From assembly GCF_007741495.1 (NCBI RefSeq), contig NZ_CP036262.1, positions 3,348,001 through 3,412,000 on the forward strand: a stretch of 64,000 nucleotides of DNA. Reading direction: 5' to 3'. Shown here piece by piece: positions 18,907-29,221 of this stretch; position 1 is the first letter of the stretch, and each line of letters opens with the position of its first letter. The notes beneath the pieces are model-generated. The model saw only the letters and a list, made by a program, of their open reading frames with translations, did no database searches and had not been told where the DNA came from. The stretch is from Roseimaritima multifibrata. GTDB lineage: Bacteria; Planctomycetota; Planctomycetia; Pirellulales; Pirellulaceae. The position numbers were made by a program, and so were the translations under genes.

Positions 18907-20088
18907 ATGTTTGCCATTCGTGCTGCTGTTCTGATTCTTGTGGTTCTGTTGCAGGTTCCGTCTGGACATGCTGATGAAAGACCTTCGATGCAGAGCGTTG
19001 AAGCTTTTTTGCAAAAATCGGTAGAGAAGGGGAGTGTCGCCGGAGGCGTGTTGTTGGTTTACCATCGTGGTGAACCGATTCTTGAAGCTCCGTTTGGCTT
19101 TGCGGACTTGGAAGCTGGCAAACCGTACAAGATGGATACACCGGTCATTATTGCATCGATCAGTAAACCATTAATTGGAACGATTCTGTTCCGCATGCAG
19201 GAAGCGGGCAAGCTGAATCTGGATGCACCGATCACCGAATACTTGCCCGAATTTGCCGACCCGCAAATGAAATCGGGTGAGCCCTCGCCTCGGCCGCCCA
19301 AAGTCGGAGAATTGTTGACGCATACCTCGGGCTTTCGCTCAGACTATGAGGACGGCGGACGGATTTGGTTTCAGGACTGGACAAAGGAACGCCCGCTCTC
19401 TGAAGTGGTCGCCGGAGTCGCAAAGAACATTCCGCTGAACCGCGTGCCTGGCACAAAGTACGCTTACAGTGGAATCGGGACCGATGTCGCTGCACGCATT
19501 GGTGAAGTGGTTTCTGGAGAACGACGCAACGCTTTCCTGCAATCAGAACTTGCGGAACCGCTGCAAATGGATCACACCTTCTACTTCGCGAAGACGCGCG
19601 TCGATGCGCTCCCCGAGGGGATGCCGATTCGGTACTACCGTGGAAGCCGGAGCGGGAAGTTGCTGCGATACAAAAAGCGTCTGCCACTGGACGACGAATT
19701 CTATAGTTCGTCAGGTGGGACGGTCGTTTCAACAGCTGAAGATCTCGGTCGTTGGTTACTAATGCTCCGCAGCCGAGGCATCTTGCCGGATGGTAGTCGC
19801 TATCTATCGGCAGCATCGATGGACGCGATGCTCCATCCTGCACCGCTTGGATACAACGCAGCGGGTGGCTTATTCATCCGCCGAAAAAATGACCAAGGCG
19901 TTCCTGTGCTTTACGCTCACACCGGGTCGAGTGGAACCAACGTTTGGATTGATTTCGAACAGGACGTGATCGGTATTATGCTGACTCAAACAAGGGCGTC
20001 TGATATCAAACCGTTCAGGATAGAACTGCAGGATCGAGTGACGAAAGCGGTGGCGAGTGAGTACCTGGAACCGGCAGTTTCGAAATAG
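18907..20088 (+). CDS. Secreted serine hydrolase (class C beta-lactamase/DD-peptidase fold)
   Basis: 393 aa from the ATG at 18907, which opens a signal peptide (MFAIRAAVLILVVLLQVPSGHA). The catalytic S-x-x-K is S84-I-S-K87, the second motif is Y-A-Y-S, and the third is H-T-G in YAHTGSSGT. This is the beta-lactamase/PBP4* family; members include esterases and D-amino-acid peptidases, so the substrate is uncertain. The last ~28 codons are repeated three more times directly downstream in 147-bp units, each ending in its own TAG. Confidence 0.9.
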   Translation: MFAIRAAVLILVVLLQVPSGHADERPSMQSVEAFLQKSVEKGSVAGGVLLVYHRGEPILEAPFGFADLEAGKPYKMDTPVIIASISKPLIGTILFRMQEAGKLNLDAPITEYLPEFADPQMKSGEPSPRPPKVGELLTHTSGFRSDYEDGGRIWFQDWTKERPLSEVVAGVAKNIPLNRVPGTKYAYSGIGTDVAARIGEVVSGERRNAFLQSELAEPLQMDHTFYFAKTRVDALPEGMPIRYYRGSRSGKLLRYKKRLPLDDEFYSSSGGTVVSTAEDLGRWLLMLRSRGILPDGSRYLSAASMDAMLHPAPLGYNAAGGLFIRRKNDQGVPVLYAHTGSSGTNVWIDFEQDVIGIMLTQTRASDIKPFRIELQDRVTKAVASEYLEPAVSK

Positions 20089-20590
20089 GTCCGGCCAGCG
20101 GTTGCCGGAACGGCATCGCTGTCGCTCTTTGGTCCGGCCTACTTTGCTAATATCAAACCGTTCAGGATTGAACTGCAGGATCGAGTGACGAAAGCGGTAG
20201 CGAGTGAGTACCTTGGAACGGCAGTTTCGAAATAGGTCCGGCCAGCGGTCGCCGGAACGGCATCGCTGTCGCTCTTTGGTCCGGCCTACTTTGCTGATAT
20301 CAAACCGTTCAGGATTGAACTGCAGGATCGAGTGACGAAAGCGGTGGCGAGTGAGTACCTTGGACCGGCAGTTTCGAAATAGGTCCGGCCAGCGGTCGCC
20401 GGAACGGCATCGCTGTCGCTCTTTGGTCCGGCCTACTTTGCTAATATCAAACCGTTCAGGATTGAACTGCAGGATCGAGTGACGAAAGCGGTGGCGAGTG
20501 AGTACCTGGAACCGGGAGTTTCGAAATAGGTCCGGCCAGCGGTCGCCGGAACGGCATCGCTGTCGCTCTTTGGTCCGGCCTACTTTGCTG
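20003..20590. repeat. Four 147-bp units carrying copies of the serine hydrolase 3' end
   Basis: ATATCAAACCGTTCAGG starts at 20003, 20150, 20297 and 20444, an exact 147-bp period. Each unit holds the last codons of the serine hydrolase (IKPFRIELQDRVTKAVASEY), a TAG stop and an inverted copy of the 57-bp-family core (GGAACGGCATCGCTGTCGC, CTTTGGTCCGGCCTAC). Only the first copy belongs to the gene. The period is 49 codons, which keeps a meaningless minus-strand frame open. Confidence 0.92.
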
Positions 20591-20697
20591 GCCCAGCCGG
20601 TGGCGGACATTACGGGGTTCCCGCGTGAGCAGCGGCAGCGGTTATAATAATCGCTTGCGATCTTTGCTTTGTCACTGCAGTTTTGGAGTTCCCCGTG

Positions 20698-22266
20698 ATG
20701 TCAGTTCGACTTTCTTTTGCGGTTGCCTCGGTAGGCTTCCTGCTGGCCGCCGGTTTGTTTCGGTCGATGCCGTCTGATGCTGCGGAAAAAGACCTTGCCA
20801 GTCCCAATTTGGTTGTCTTCCTGGTCGATGACATGGGAGTAATGGACACCTCGGTTCCGTTTTTGACGGATGAATCTGGCAAACCGAAACGCTACCCGCT
20901 GAACGACTATTATCGAACGCCGAATATGGTGCGATTGGCGGAGCAGGGGATTCGGTTTAACAATTTTTGTGCGATGAGCGTCTGCTCGCCGACGCGCATT
21001 TCGATCATGACCGGGCAGAACGCGGCTCGACATCGAGCCACCAACTGGATCAACCCGGACAAGAACAACGGCGGACCGCTTGGTCCGCCAGAATGGCAAT
21101 GGGAAGGGTTGGAAAAGAAGGACGTGACGTTGCCCGGCGTCTTGGCCGATTCCGGTTACGAAACGATTCATATCGGAAAGGCCCATTTTGCGCCTCGAGC
21201 CATGGACGGAGCCGATCCACTCCACCTGGGGTTTGACCGGAACGTAGCGGGCGCCTCATTTGGGGCTCCCGGTAGCTATTACGGGATGAAGAATTATGGC
21301 AATGGACAAAAAAGGCGTTCCCATCATGCCGTCCCACATCTTGAAGCCTACCATGGGACGGAGACTTTTCTTACCGAAGCATTGACCATTGAAGCGAAGA
21401 AGCAACTCGATCAGGCGATCGAAACGAAGAAGCCGTTCTTCTTGCACATGGCTCACTATGCTGTGCACGCTCCGTTTGATTCCGATCCCCGCTTCGCGCC
21501 GAACTACAGTGAATCAGGCAAGCCTGCTAACGCGCAAGCTTTTGCGACGTTGATTGAAGGGATGGATCGCTCCTTAGGCGACCTGTTGGATTATCTAGAG
21601 CAGGAGGGCGTTGCCGAGAACACTTTGATTCTGTTCTTGGGAGACAATGGCTCGGACGCACCACTTGGGCACCAGCATGCGGTTGCCTGTGCGGCACCGC
21701 TGCGAGGCAAAAAGGGATCGCATTACGAAGGGGGCATGCGAGTTCCGTTCATTGCAGCTTGGGCAAAACCGAATGCAGCAAACAGCCTCCAGCAACGTTT
21801 CCCGATTGCCGTAGGAAAGATCCAGCCTCAGATCGCATCGGTCGAAGACATTTTTCCAACGTTGACTTCGCTGGCAGGTGCTGCAGTTCCCGATGAGCAT
21901 GTCGTGGATGGATACTCGTTGGCGAAACTGGTTAGCGGCGTGCACGACACTGAGCGACCGGAATCGTTTCTAATGCATTACCCACATGCACCTCACCGCA
22001 GCGATTATTTCACCAGCTACCGGGACGGAGACTGGAAGGTGGTTTACCACTATGTCCCCTCAGAGGTTTCGAACGATTCACACTATCAACTATTTAATTT
22101 GGTCGAAGATCCGTTCGAATCGACCGATTTGTCAGAAACCGAACCGGTCGAGTTGCAACGCATGATGGCAAGGTTAATCGAAGAATTAGAGTCGCATGAA
22201 GCACTCTATCCCCTGCAAAACCAAGATTCCAAACCAACCGAGGTTCGTCGACCAAAGATGCCATAG
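20698..22266 (+). CDS. Secreted sulfatase (522 aa)
   Basis: The ATG at 20698 follows a GGAG at ~20685 and starts a signal peptide (MSVRLSFAVASVGFLLAAGLF). Metal ligands lie in LVDDMG (~43-47), and the formylglycine motif is the classical C96-S-P-T-R100. IGKAHFAP, FLGDNGSD and KGSHYEGGMRVPF complete the sulfatase signature. It cleaves sulfate esters outside the cytoplasm, likely from marine polysaccharides. It differs clearly from the first sulfatase in this window and belongs to another subfamily. Confidence 0.94.
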   Translation: MSVRLSFAVASVGFLLAAGLFRSMPSDAAEKDLASPNLVVFLVDDMGVMDTSVPFLTDESGKPKRYPLNDYYRTPNMVRLAEQGIRFNNFCAMSVCSPTRISIMTGQNAARHRATNWINPDKNNGGPLGPPEWQWEGLEKKDVTLPGVLADSGYETIHIGKAHFAPRAMDGADPLHLGFDRNVAGASFGAPGSYYGMKNYGNGQKRRSHHAVPHLEAYHGTETFLTEALTIEAKKQLDQAIETKKPFFLHMAHYAVHAPFDSDPRFAPNYSESGKPANAQAFATLIEGMDRSLGDLLDYLEQEGVAENTLILFLGDNGSDAPLGHQHAVACAAPLRGKKGSHYEGGMRVPFIAAWAKPNAANSLQQRFPIAVGKIQPQIASVEDIFPTLTSLAGAAVPDEHVVDGYSLAKLVSGVHDTERPESFLMHYPHAPHRSDYFTSYRDGDWKVVYHYVPSEVSNDSHYQLFNLVEDPFESTDLSETEPVELQRMMARLIEELESHEALYPLQNQDSKPTEVRRPKMP

Positions 22267-22279
22267 GGAAATGGCAGCC

Positions 22280-22390
22280 TCGTAGCTCCGCCTCTCCGAG
22301 GCGGAGAGCTTATCGAGCACGAGTCTCGGAGAGACTCGCCTACGTGCCATTGCGTTCCGGTTCAGTCCTCGTAGCTCCGCCTCTGTGATT
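22280..22390. repeat. Dispersed palindromic repeat (CTCCGCCTC type)
   Basis: CCTCGTAGCTCCGCCTCTCC is followed by its inverted complement GAGGCGGAGAGC, then by a second hairpin GAGTCTCGGAGAGACTC; a partial direct copy starts at 22367. It lies between convergent genes and could form strong hairpins that end both transcripts. Confidence 0.6.
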
Positions 22391-22434
22391 AATTCTTCGA
22401 AAGTAAAGGATGCTGCGTCTTACCCATCCATTTC

Positions 22435-24786
22435 TCAGTGCTCTTCCCTAAAAAACTTCCATCGCGGATCGGTTTTGGGGAACAAGTAGTTTTTCAGGCA
22501 TTCGTTGTCGGGTATCAACTCCGTCTGGATCATTAAGACGTGACAGCGTCCGGAATCAGGCACCTGCTCTCCGTCGACTTTGGGCCCAACGTAAGGCTTA
22601 GGAGTCAAGACAAGCAGCGCCTCGTCTTGATTCAGGCGAGTTTGAATCGCAATCGATTCGGAAAGGATCGAAGGAACTTGAATCGTAATATCACCATCGG
22701 GTTGATTGGTCGCTAGTCGTGGCAGATTCGCAATTCGGACGTCGTTGATCTCTGACGCCGTGACGACCGCTTGCAGATCAATCTGCTGGGTATCTGTGAC
22801 GCGAGCTTTCAGACGAACTTTTATGCCTTCTTCAAAGATAGAAATTTTCGGTTCGAGAGCGCTTTGCTTTTCACCATGAACGATTGCAACGTCGGTTACG
22901 AAGGGGCGCTGGACGATGTCACTAATAACCGCAGACTGCCCGTTGAACAAAGTAACATTTGGAGACTGCATTAGGTTGGATCGCGTGTCGCCATGAAAAG
23001 AGTTAATCAGCTGTTCAATTTCGGAACCGTTGATCTTGCTCGTACGTATTGGTATGGCAAAGTTATGTTCGATACCGTACGGGCTGTTTGCAGTCCCCTT
23101 TTCCGTTTTGACGTCGTTTGAAAATGTGGCTTCCCACGCTTCTTGGTTATCGATACTTGGTGGTGCGGTGGGGCGACTGCAGCGGGTGTCTTCGTCCACC
23201 GTTGACCAATCAATTTCGTTCAGTGTCCGAACGTTTGTTTCGATGAACCACATTCTGGTCGTTATTTGCCACAGACCTGTCCGCTCGAACTCCGTCAGAC
23301 GGCTTTTCATCAACGTCTCTTGTTGCGGGGTAAGGACGGCCGTCATTACTCCGTCAAGAATTTTGTTCTCGGTTTGATTCGGACCGGAAACCGGAAGGAG
23401 CCCAAAGTAGTTTGTGACGAACTTCTCGGCGTCGATGCCTGGCTGCAGTTCCTCCGCTTTCCGAAGCGAGGCACTTACGTCGATGGAAACCTCTCGGGCT
23501 TCGGATCGGTCCAGCTCCCATTCAGAGGAGATCGTCAACGGTGGCATTTTGGCCTCGGTCAATGCGACGTGAAAATCGGGAATCTGCTGTCGTCGTGTGA
23601 AGATCGGTTCGGGCACCTTCGCGTCGGTCAGGCCGCTGGCAATCAGGATGGCGAGGACTGGCATCATCATCATTCTGGCGGCCCATGGTCGCTGGGGGCG
23701 TTTTGTTACAAGCGATTCGATACGCCCCTTCAGACCACGCGGAAGCGCCATGGCAAGCAGACCAACCGTTGCGACTTGCTGTGCGGACGTATGGCCCGTC
23801 GCATACTGCAGCAGCAAATCGCCGTAGCCTCTAACGTTCACATCGCTTAGATCTTTTGTTGCTATTTCGTCAGCGGCGCGTTCAATGTTGTGCTGAAGCT
23901 TCGCGTACGCGATCCAGGAAAGAGGATGAAACCAGTGCAATGTTCGAGCGATGCCCGCGACGAATAGCACTAGCGAATCCCGGCGTTTGATATGTGCCAG
24001 TTCGTGACGCAGAACCCAGTCGAGTTTCTCGCCTGACAGCTCTTTTCGCCAGTCGATTGGAAGGCAGATGACAGGACGCAGCAGTCCGAAAACCGCTGGG
24101 GCCTCCAGTGCCGCGACTTCTTTTACTTGCGGACGTCGGCCAATTCCAATTCGATCACATGCACGAAGGGTTTGGTCAACGATGCCCTGTTCTTCGATGG
24201 TGCGACAGCGAGAAAGCTGTACGGTAAACCTGACATAGGAAATCAAATTCTTCACTATGGAAAAAGCAATGCCGATTGCCCAAACTGTCAGAAAACCGAT
24301 TGCGAGGATTGGGACGAGAGCTTCCCAAACGGATTCTTTTGGGGAAATCGGTCCGCTGCGGGAATGGTGTTCAGCTGGATAAGAATAGGTCAGTTGGCTC
24401 TGATTTGCGTACGCGTTTGCCTTTTGTTTGTATTCGGCCGTATCGTCTGAGGTGACTTCAGGAAGTGTGGAAGTGCGTCCTGACTCCATAGGTGTGAACT
24501 TGTTCATTCGTAGCGAGTTGGGCTCCGGTTCGGATTTGGATGTCGCCAGAGAAACAATCGTACTGTCGATCTTTACGGATACTCCGAATGGAGTCGCAGG
24601 CGAAATCGGCATCAGCAGCCGAGCCACAACTAGCATCCACAGCAAGCAAATGTATTTCGCGGGGATGCGTTTCCGCAGCACCCGGTCCAGGATCAGCACG
24701 GCGATGAATACTGGCAGCGTCCGCCATGCGGCCAACCCCAACCAAAAAACGGCCCACGCCAAACATTCAAAGACTTCCATAATCAT
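22435..24786 (-). CDS. M56-family (BlaR1-like) membrane metalloprotease with secretin-like C-terminus
   Basis: 783 aa. The N-terminal ~350 residues contain four membrane helices and the zinc-protease motif H-E-L-A-H in VLRHELAHIKRRDSL, as in BlaR1/MecR1. The C-terminal half is not a penicillin-binding sensor; it holds stretches such as LMQSPNVTLFNGQSAVISD and LVLTPKPYVG that resemble the secretin/NolW region. It overlaps the blaI-type gene by 4 bp. By analogy it would sense a periplasmic or envelope signal and trigger cleavage of the repressor, but the signal is unknown. Confidence 0.85.
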   Translation of the reverse strand: MIMEVFECLAWAVFWLGLAAWRTLPVFIAVLILDRVLRKRIPAKYICLLWMLVVARLLMPISPATPFGVSVKIDSTIVSLATSKSEPEPNSLRMNKFTPMESGRTSTLPEVTSDDTAEYKQKANAYANQSQLTYSYPAEHHSRSGPISPKESVWEALVPILAIGFLTVWAIGIAFSIVKNLISYVRFTVQLSRCRTIEEQGIVDQTLRACDRIGIGRRPQVKEVAALEAPAVFGLLRPVICLPIDWRKELSGEKLDWVLRHELAHIKRRDSLVLFVAGIARTLHWFHPLSWIAYAKLQHNIERAADEIATKDLSDVNVRGYGDLLLQYATGHTSAQQVATVGLLAMALPRGLKGRIESLVTKRPQRPWAARMMMMPVLAILIASGLTDAKVPEPIFTRRQQIPDFHVALTEAKMPPLTISSEWELDRSEAREVSIDVSASLRKAEELQPGIDAEKFVTNYFGLLPVSGPNQTENKILDGVMTAVLTPQQETLMKSRLTEFERTGLWQITTRMWFIETNVRTLNEIDWSTVDEDTRCSRPTAPPSIDNQEAWEATFSNDVKTEKGTANSPYGIEHNFAIPIRTSKINGSEIEQLINSFHGDTRSNLMQSPNVTLFNGQSAVISDIVQRPFVTDVAIVHGEKQSALEPKISIFEEGIKVRLKARVTDTQQIDLQAVVTASEINDVRIANLPRLATNQPDGDITIQVPSILSESIAIQTRLNQDEALLVLTPKPYVGPKVDGEQVPDSGRCHVLMIQTELIPDNECLKNYLFPKTDPRWKFFREEH

Positions 24787-25166
24787 TCCTTTGATCCCTT
24801 CTTGTCCGAAATTTTGGAGTTCAATAACTCGCGAAGCTCAGCCAGTTCATCTTCGCTCAGCTTCCCGGTCTTGACTAAATGCAAGAGTGCCGGTGCCGCA
24901 TCGCCGCCGAAAACTCGATCGACAAAGGAACGGCTTGCTTTCCGCACACAGGCACTGCGTCGGACGGCCGCCGTATAGCGATACTTCTTGCCAATCAGTT
25001 CCGTGTTCAGTGCTCCCTTTTTCACCAATCGGTGAAGCATGGTCTTGATGGTCGCATCGGACCACCGGTTGGCCGTTCCCAAGGCAGCGATCACATCGCT
25101 TGCTTCAGTTGGCTGGGAATCCCAGATGAGATTCATCACAATCCATTCCGCGTCTGATAACTGCAC
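24783..25166 (-). CDS. BlaI/MecI/CopY-family transcriptional repressor
   Basis: 127 aa winged-helix repressor: LSDAEWIVMNLIWDSQPTEASDV at the N-terminus, then WSDATIKTMLHRLVKKGAL as the recognition region, then a dimerisation tail. It is paired with the M56 gene downstream. A perfect-looking dyad sits 20 bp upstream of its start (25187-25211), so autoregulation of this two-gene operon is expected. Confidence 0.93.
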   Translation of the reverse strand: MQLSDAEWIVMNLIWDSQPTEASDVIAALGTANRWSDATIKTMLHRLVKKGALNTELIGKKYRYTAAVRRSACVRKASRSFVDRVFGGDAAPALLHLVKTGKLSEDELAELRELLNSKISDKKGSKE

Positions 25167-25186
25167 AAGATCTTCCTTTTCTGATG

Positions 25187-25211
25187 ACAGATGTAAACAG
25201 TTTACGTCTGT
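25187..25211 (-). promoter_or_regulatory. BlaI-type operator dyad
   Basis: ACAGATGTAAAC and GTTTACGTCTGT form an inverted repeat of 12 bases per arm around one base, with one mismatch pair. It contains the TGTA/TACA-like half sites known for BlaI/MecI operators and lies just upstream of the repressor gene. Confidence 0.7.
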
Positions 25212-25466
25212 AAACGGTAGGTGTGCAAGAGCAGTTGGATCACAACCTGTTTCCTTGTCGATTCGCAGGCTGTCGATTTAGTGAGTCCGAAGAATCAATA
25301 TCGTCTTCCGCTTTGCGAAAGTAGCGTCTACGGGGGATGTTTTCGCAGGGGACGCGAAAAGGTTAAGTACGATTTCCGAACTGGTTGCTCCAGTTTGTTT
25401 CCGCCGGGCTTGTCCCGGTCGGTACAACAGCTGGCAGCTACCTGAATGCCTACTCCGACTCGATCC

Positions 25467-25514
25467 TTCTCCGCCAGCCCCGAATCGCCTAGGCGATTCG
25501 GGGCTGGCGGAGAA
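25467..25514. repeat. Perfect 48-bp palindrome
   Basis: TTCTCCGCCAGCCCCGAATC and its exact complement on the other arm meet at CGCCTAGGCG, giving 24 paired bases with no spacer. It lies in the 526-bp gene-free stretch 25167-25692 between the divergent blaI and the convergent cytochrome gene. That stretch otherwise holds no gene. Confidence 0.85.
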
Positions 25515-25692
25515 CCGCATTTCGATCGCACAAGAGAGTAGCTGGCAGTTGTGAGCCCGCCGGGCAAGCCCGGAAACGGAACTCTAGCAATCAGAATTCC
25601 AAACCTTGGCTTCAAGCCAGGCAAGCTGGCATGGGGCGTGTTTTCGCGGCCAGGTCGTTCCCGCGTTTATTGCACTTCGATCGCGATATGCA

Positions 25693-26868
25693 CTACTTCT
25701 TCAGCGTCATGGTGTACTCGACGATGTCGACCAACTGTTGCACGGTCAGCAGACGCTGCAGGTCTTGCGGCATGATCGAATTCGGCTGCTTCTGAAATAG
25801 CTCGATCTCGTCGGCTGCGAATTTCCGATCGATCCCTTCGGCTGTCCTTAGTGTTGTGGAATCGTCGGTTTCACTGATCAGCAACCCCGTAACGGCGTCT
25901 CCAGCGTCGGTTACCAGAGTGTACGATTCATAGTTGTGGCTGACCGCTGCGCTGGGATCGAGAATGGAAACGTACATCGCTTCTCGAGACAATTTGCTGC
26001 CGATTTCGGAAAGGTCTGGGCCGACATCTTTGCCAGTTCCTTTCACTTTGTGGCATTGGATGCATGTCCCGGTTGTTGCAAACAAGGTTTTTCCATTACC
26101 TGCGTTGCCTTTACGCTTTACCAGTTCGGCGATTGTTGGCAGCGGTTGGCTATCGGCGGTCGCGGGTAACTGCAAATGCTCGTCCGCGCTTTTGCGGATC
26201 GCATCGTCACGTGAAGAGAGCAGGGCATTGGCTGCGGCAAATTCCAGTTCTTTGGGAAGCTTCTTTGCGATGACCTTTTTTAGAATGCGGCGCTGAGCAT
26301 CGATACGGTGTCCGATCGCCGTGAGCGCGGCGACGCGGAGGGCCACCGGTTGGGCGTTGTCGTCGATCAAAGGCATCAGGAGTGGCAGACATTGCTTCCC
26401 TCCGGTGCGGCCAATGAGCTTCAACGCGGCGATCGCTTCCTCCTGATTTTCCGACGCGATACGCTGTTCCAGTAGGTTTTGCTTATTTAACGTAAACAGG
26501 ATCGACGCGGCGCGAACGCCTGCGGTGTCATCAGGATGTTTCACCGCAAAGTCAGCCAAGTCGTCTGCCAATCCGATCAGTTTGAATCGTTCGATTAGGG
26601 CGAGGCCTTGTTCGGATCCAAAGTCAGCTTGCACGTACCGCAGCACGGCGGCTTTCGCTGGCGGAGAGGATTCGATGTCAAAGTTCTGCAGACGCGTGAC
26701 CGCCTCGACAACCATTTTGTCTTTGGCGGTCACTTCCTGCGTCTGCATCGCCATCGTGACATCGCTGGCAATCCCGACAAAGCATCCTAAAACGATCGCG
26801 CAAAATCGACCTTTCAGTCCGCTGTGATGCGACACGCTGCGAAACTTCGGCATCAATAGTTTTCTCAT
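25693..26868 (-). CDS. HEAT-repeat protein with C-terminal c-type cytochrome domain
   Basis: 391 aa with a signal anchor near residues 22-42, HEAT-like helices (AALKLIGRTGGKQCLPLLMPL; ALRVAALTAIGHRI) and a haem-binding C-I-Q-C-H motif in a PVC-type domain (GPDLSEIGSKLSREAMYVSILDPS shown by its GPDLSEIG). It ends with QQLVDIVEYTMTL. These domains are usually the C-terminal part of large planctomycete dehydrogenase proteins; here they are a separate gene whose ATG overlaps the upstream stop by one base (TAATG). An electron-accepting role for the adjacent dehydrogenase is inferred. Confidence 0.9.
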   Translation of the reverse strand: MRKLLMPKFRSVSHHSGLKGRFCAIVLGCFVGIASDVTMAMQTQEVTAKDKMVVEAVTRLQNFDIESSPPAKAAVLRYVQADFGSEQGLALIERFKLIGLADDLADFAVKHPDDTAGVRAASILFTLNKQNLLEQRIASENQEEAIAALKLIGRTGGKQCLPLLMPLIDDNAQPVALRVAALTAIGHRIDAQRRILKKVIAKKLPKELEFAAANALLSSRDDAIRKSADEHLQLPATADSQPLPTIAELVKRKGNAGNGKTLFATTGTCIQCHKVKGTGKDVGPDLSEIGSKLSREAMYVSILDPSAAVSHNYESYTLVTDAGDAVTGLLISETDDSTTLRTAEGIDRKFAADEIELFQKQPNSIMPQDLQRLLTVQQLVDIVEYTMTLKK

Positions 26869-29221
26869 TACAGTCCCAGTAGTTTTAGCAAAGCCGCTTC
26901 TTTGGCAGGTCCCTTATGGAAATCGAAAGCACGCATGTATCGTGCTTGCTCGGCTTCCTTCAGGTTCGGATCTTGCAAGATTTTGACCAGTAAGGGGAGC
27001 GATTTGTCGGAGCGAAGTCGCCAAACAAGGTCTCGGCCTGCTGGGGTGTTCCAGTTTCCGTCGACCATCTCCATCCAGGCATCAAAACAAGCATCGTCCC
27101 GTCCGGATGCAGCGATCCCGAGGGCTTCCAGGTACCAGCGATCTTTGCCGTCGTATTGAATCGCAAGGTCTGCCCACCATGTTGGCATCTGATCCGACGC
27201 ATTCCCTCGCAGGGCGATCAGAAGTTCGCGGCGCACCTGTGGTGAGGCATCGTTTATTGTTCCGCCAAGATAGGTTTGTGTGTCCAGTTTCAATTGCCGA
27301 GCGAGACGAATCGCGACGATTCGCAGATTGGAATCTTTATCGGCCAACGCCATTTGCACGGCTTGGTTCCCATGCCCTTCGATTTTGCCAAGCAGCCAAA
27401 GTGCGCGAGCTCGATAGATTGGGTCCGCCGACTCCGCCATCTTCAGCAGTGCAGGGACGGCCTTCTCGCCCATCGCGTGCAGCGATTGCCAAGCTTGAAA
27501 ACGAGCTGCCGCGTTCGGGCTGTGCAAGCCGACGATGGCCCCGTCAACGGTCGAGAAATCGAACGCGGGAACCTTGTAAGTGCCATCGTGGTCATACGGG
27601 GTAATCCGGAACAGACGTCCCCGTTCTAGGTCTCCCATTCCGTGTCCACCAACGCCGGGGTCGTACCAGTCGGCAATGATCAGCGATCCGTCGGGAGCGA
27701 TTTTGACATCGGAGGGGCGGAACCATTTGTCGGTTGTCCCGGTCAGGATGTTGCGAATGGTTGCTGTGTATCCGGCTTTGTCTTTTGCCAGAATGTAGCT
27801 GCGGCAGACGTTTGGTCCAGCGTCACAGTGCAGCAACTGGCCGCGGAACATCGGCAATAGGTCTCCTTCGTAGACCGCGATCCCGGTGGGAGATCCAGCG
27901 CCCGTCTGCAGAAGGTTAGGGACGACGCCGGGATCATTTAGATGCCAGTGTCGTTCAGGAATGTTGGGGCTCATCCCCGTTCGCTCGGTATTCCAGGCTT
28001 GCCCGGTCATTTCATCCTTGTATCCGAAATTGCCGAATTCCATTACGTAGTTGATGCGGACGCTTCGGTTGCCATCGTCATCATTGTCGGATTGCCAAAT
28101 GGTTCCGTAGGAATCGACGGTCGCCATCCAGTTGTTGCGGAAATTCCAGCCCAATGTCTCGAATTCACTGCCGTCCAGGTTGCAGCGAAAGACCATTCCT
28201 TCCTGGTACGGTTTACGGTTGGCCGTCACCTCGTTTCCAGCGACATCGATGATCGGGTTGCCATCACGATCTTTGATTTGACGACCGTTGTTACCAAAGT
28301 TGAAGTACAGCTTTCCATCGGGGCCGGCCATCACTGCGTGGATGCCGTGGTCATGTTGGCTGCCGCCGATCCCGGAAAATAGGACTTCCTTCTTTTCCGG
28401 TTTATCGTCGCCGTCCGCGTCGGTAAAGACCAGTACCTGGGAACCGGCGGACACGATAACGCGATCGCCCAAAACGCAGACTCCGTGCGGCGAATCGATA
28501 TCGGTCCCTTGGTAGAACACCTTTTGGCTATCGGTTTGCCCGTCGCCGTCGGTATCCTCCAGGATCAGGATTCGGTCCCCTTCGGGCCGTTTTCCTAGAT
28601 GCCTACGGTAATTGACGATTTCGCAAACCCAGACGCGGCCACGAGCATCGATGTCGATATTGGAAGGACTGAGCAGTTCGGGCTCTGCAGCGAACAATGA
28701 AGCCGACAGGCCCACACCGACTTCTAGGCCATCAAGTGCCGCAGAAGCTTCGTGCGAGGCTCCACCGGTCAGTTCGCTGAGAGGAGGCGATTGATCGTAG
28801 ACCAGGAATCGCACCGAGGCTTTGCCTGCCTGATCGATCCCGCCGTTATCAAGGCCGCCACGGGCGACAAATCGGTCGTAGCCTGCAGGCAGATCGAACA
28901 CAATCGTTGAATTCGCGTGGGTGCCGATGCCGTAGGCAACCGGTTGGCCTGCGATCCGCAGGTCCTTGCCACCTGCATTTTTGTTCTTTTGAACTTTGCC
29001 CCACTGCGAATCGGCAGACTTCCAGTTCAGGTCGGTCAGCTTCTTTTCGCCGCTCGGTCCCACCAACCGTGGTTCGGCCCAGTCGCTCCAGTCAAAACTA
29101 AAGCCATCGCCACCATCGGTGACGACGAGGAATAACTGTTTCGCACCTTTTAGCGGGACATCGATCGCGACCGAATGTCCCGGAGTTTTTTCGCTAACGA
29201 CTTCGCTACGAAAGAGGGGCG
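26868..29221 (-). CDS. NPCBM plus PVC-type membrane-bound dehydrogenase, probably expressed by frameshift from the ThuA gene
   Basis: The earliest possible start codons in this frame are TTG 29069 and GTG 29066, but the protein homology clearly begins earlier. The codons from 29221 down to 29069 encode the first half of an NPCBM-like domain (TPGHSVAIDVPLKGAKQ; LFLVVTDGGDGFSFDWSDW) and contain no ATG, GTG, CTG or TTG. The rest is the beta-propeller of the TIGR02604 dehydrogenase family (PSNIDIDARGRVWVCEIVNY; DSPHGVCVLGD) followed by HEAT-like helices. The frame is -1 relative to the DUF1080-ThuA gene and is open across its stop, after ten A at 29225-29234. I therefore show the feature from the junction. 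An independent short product from GTG 29066 remains possible. Confidence 0.8.

Noticed and set aside
19870-20610. 246-aa minus-strand protein with 49-residue repeats
   Set aside because: It is an artefact of the 147-bp tandem repeat and overlaps the end of the serine hydrolase.
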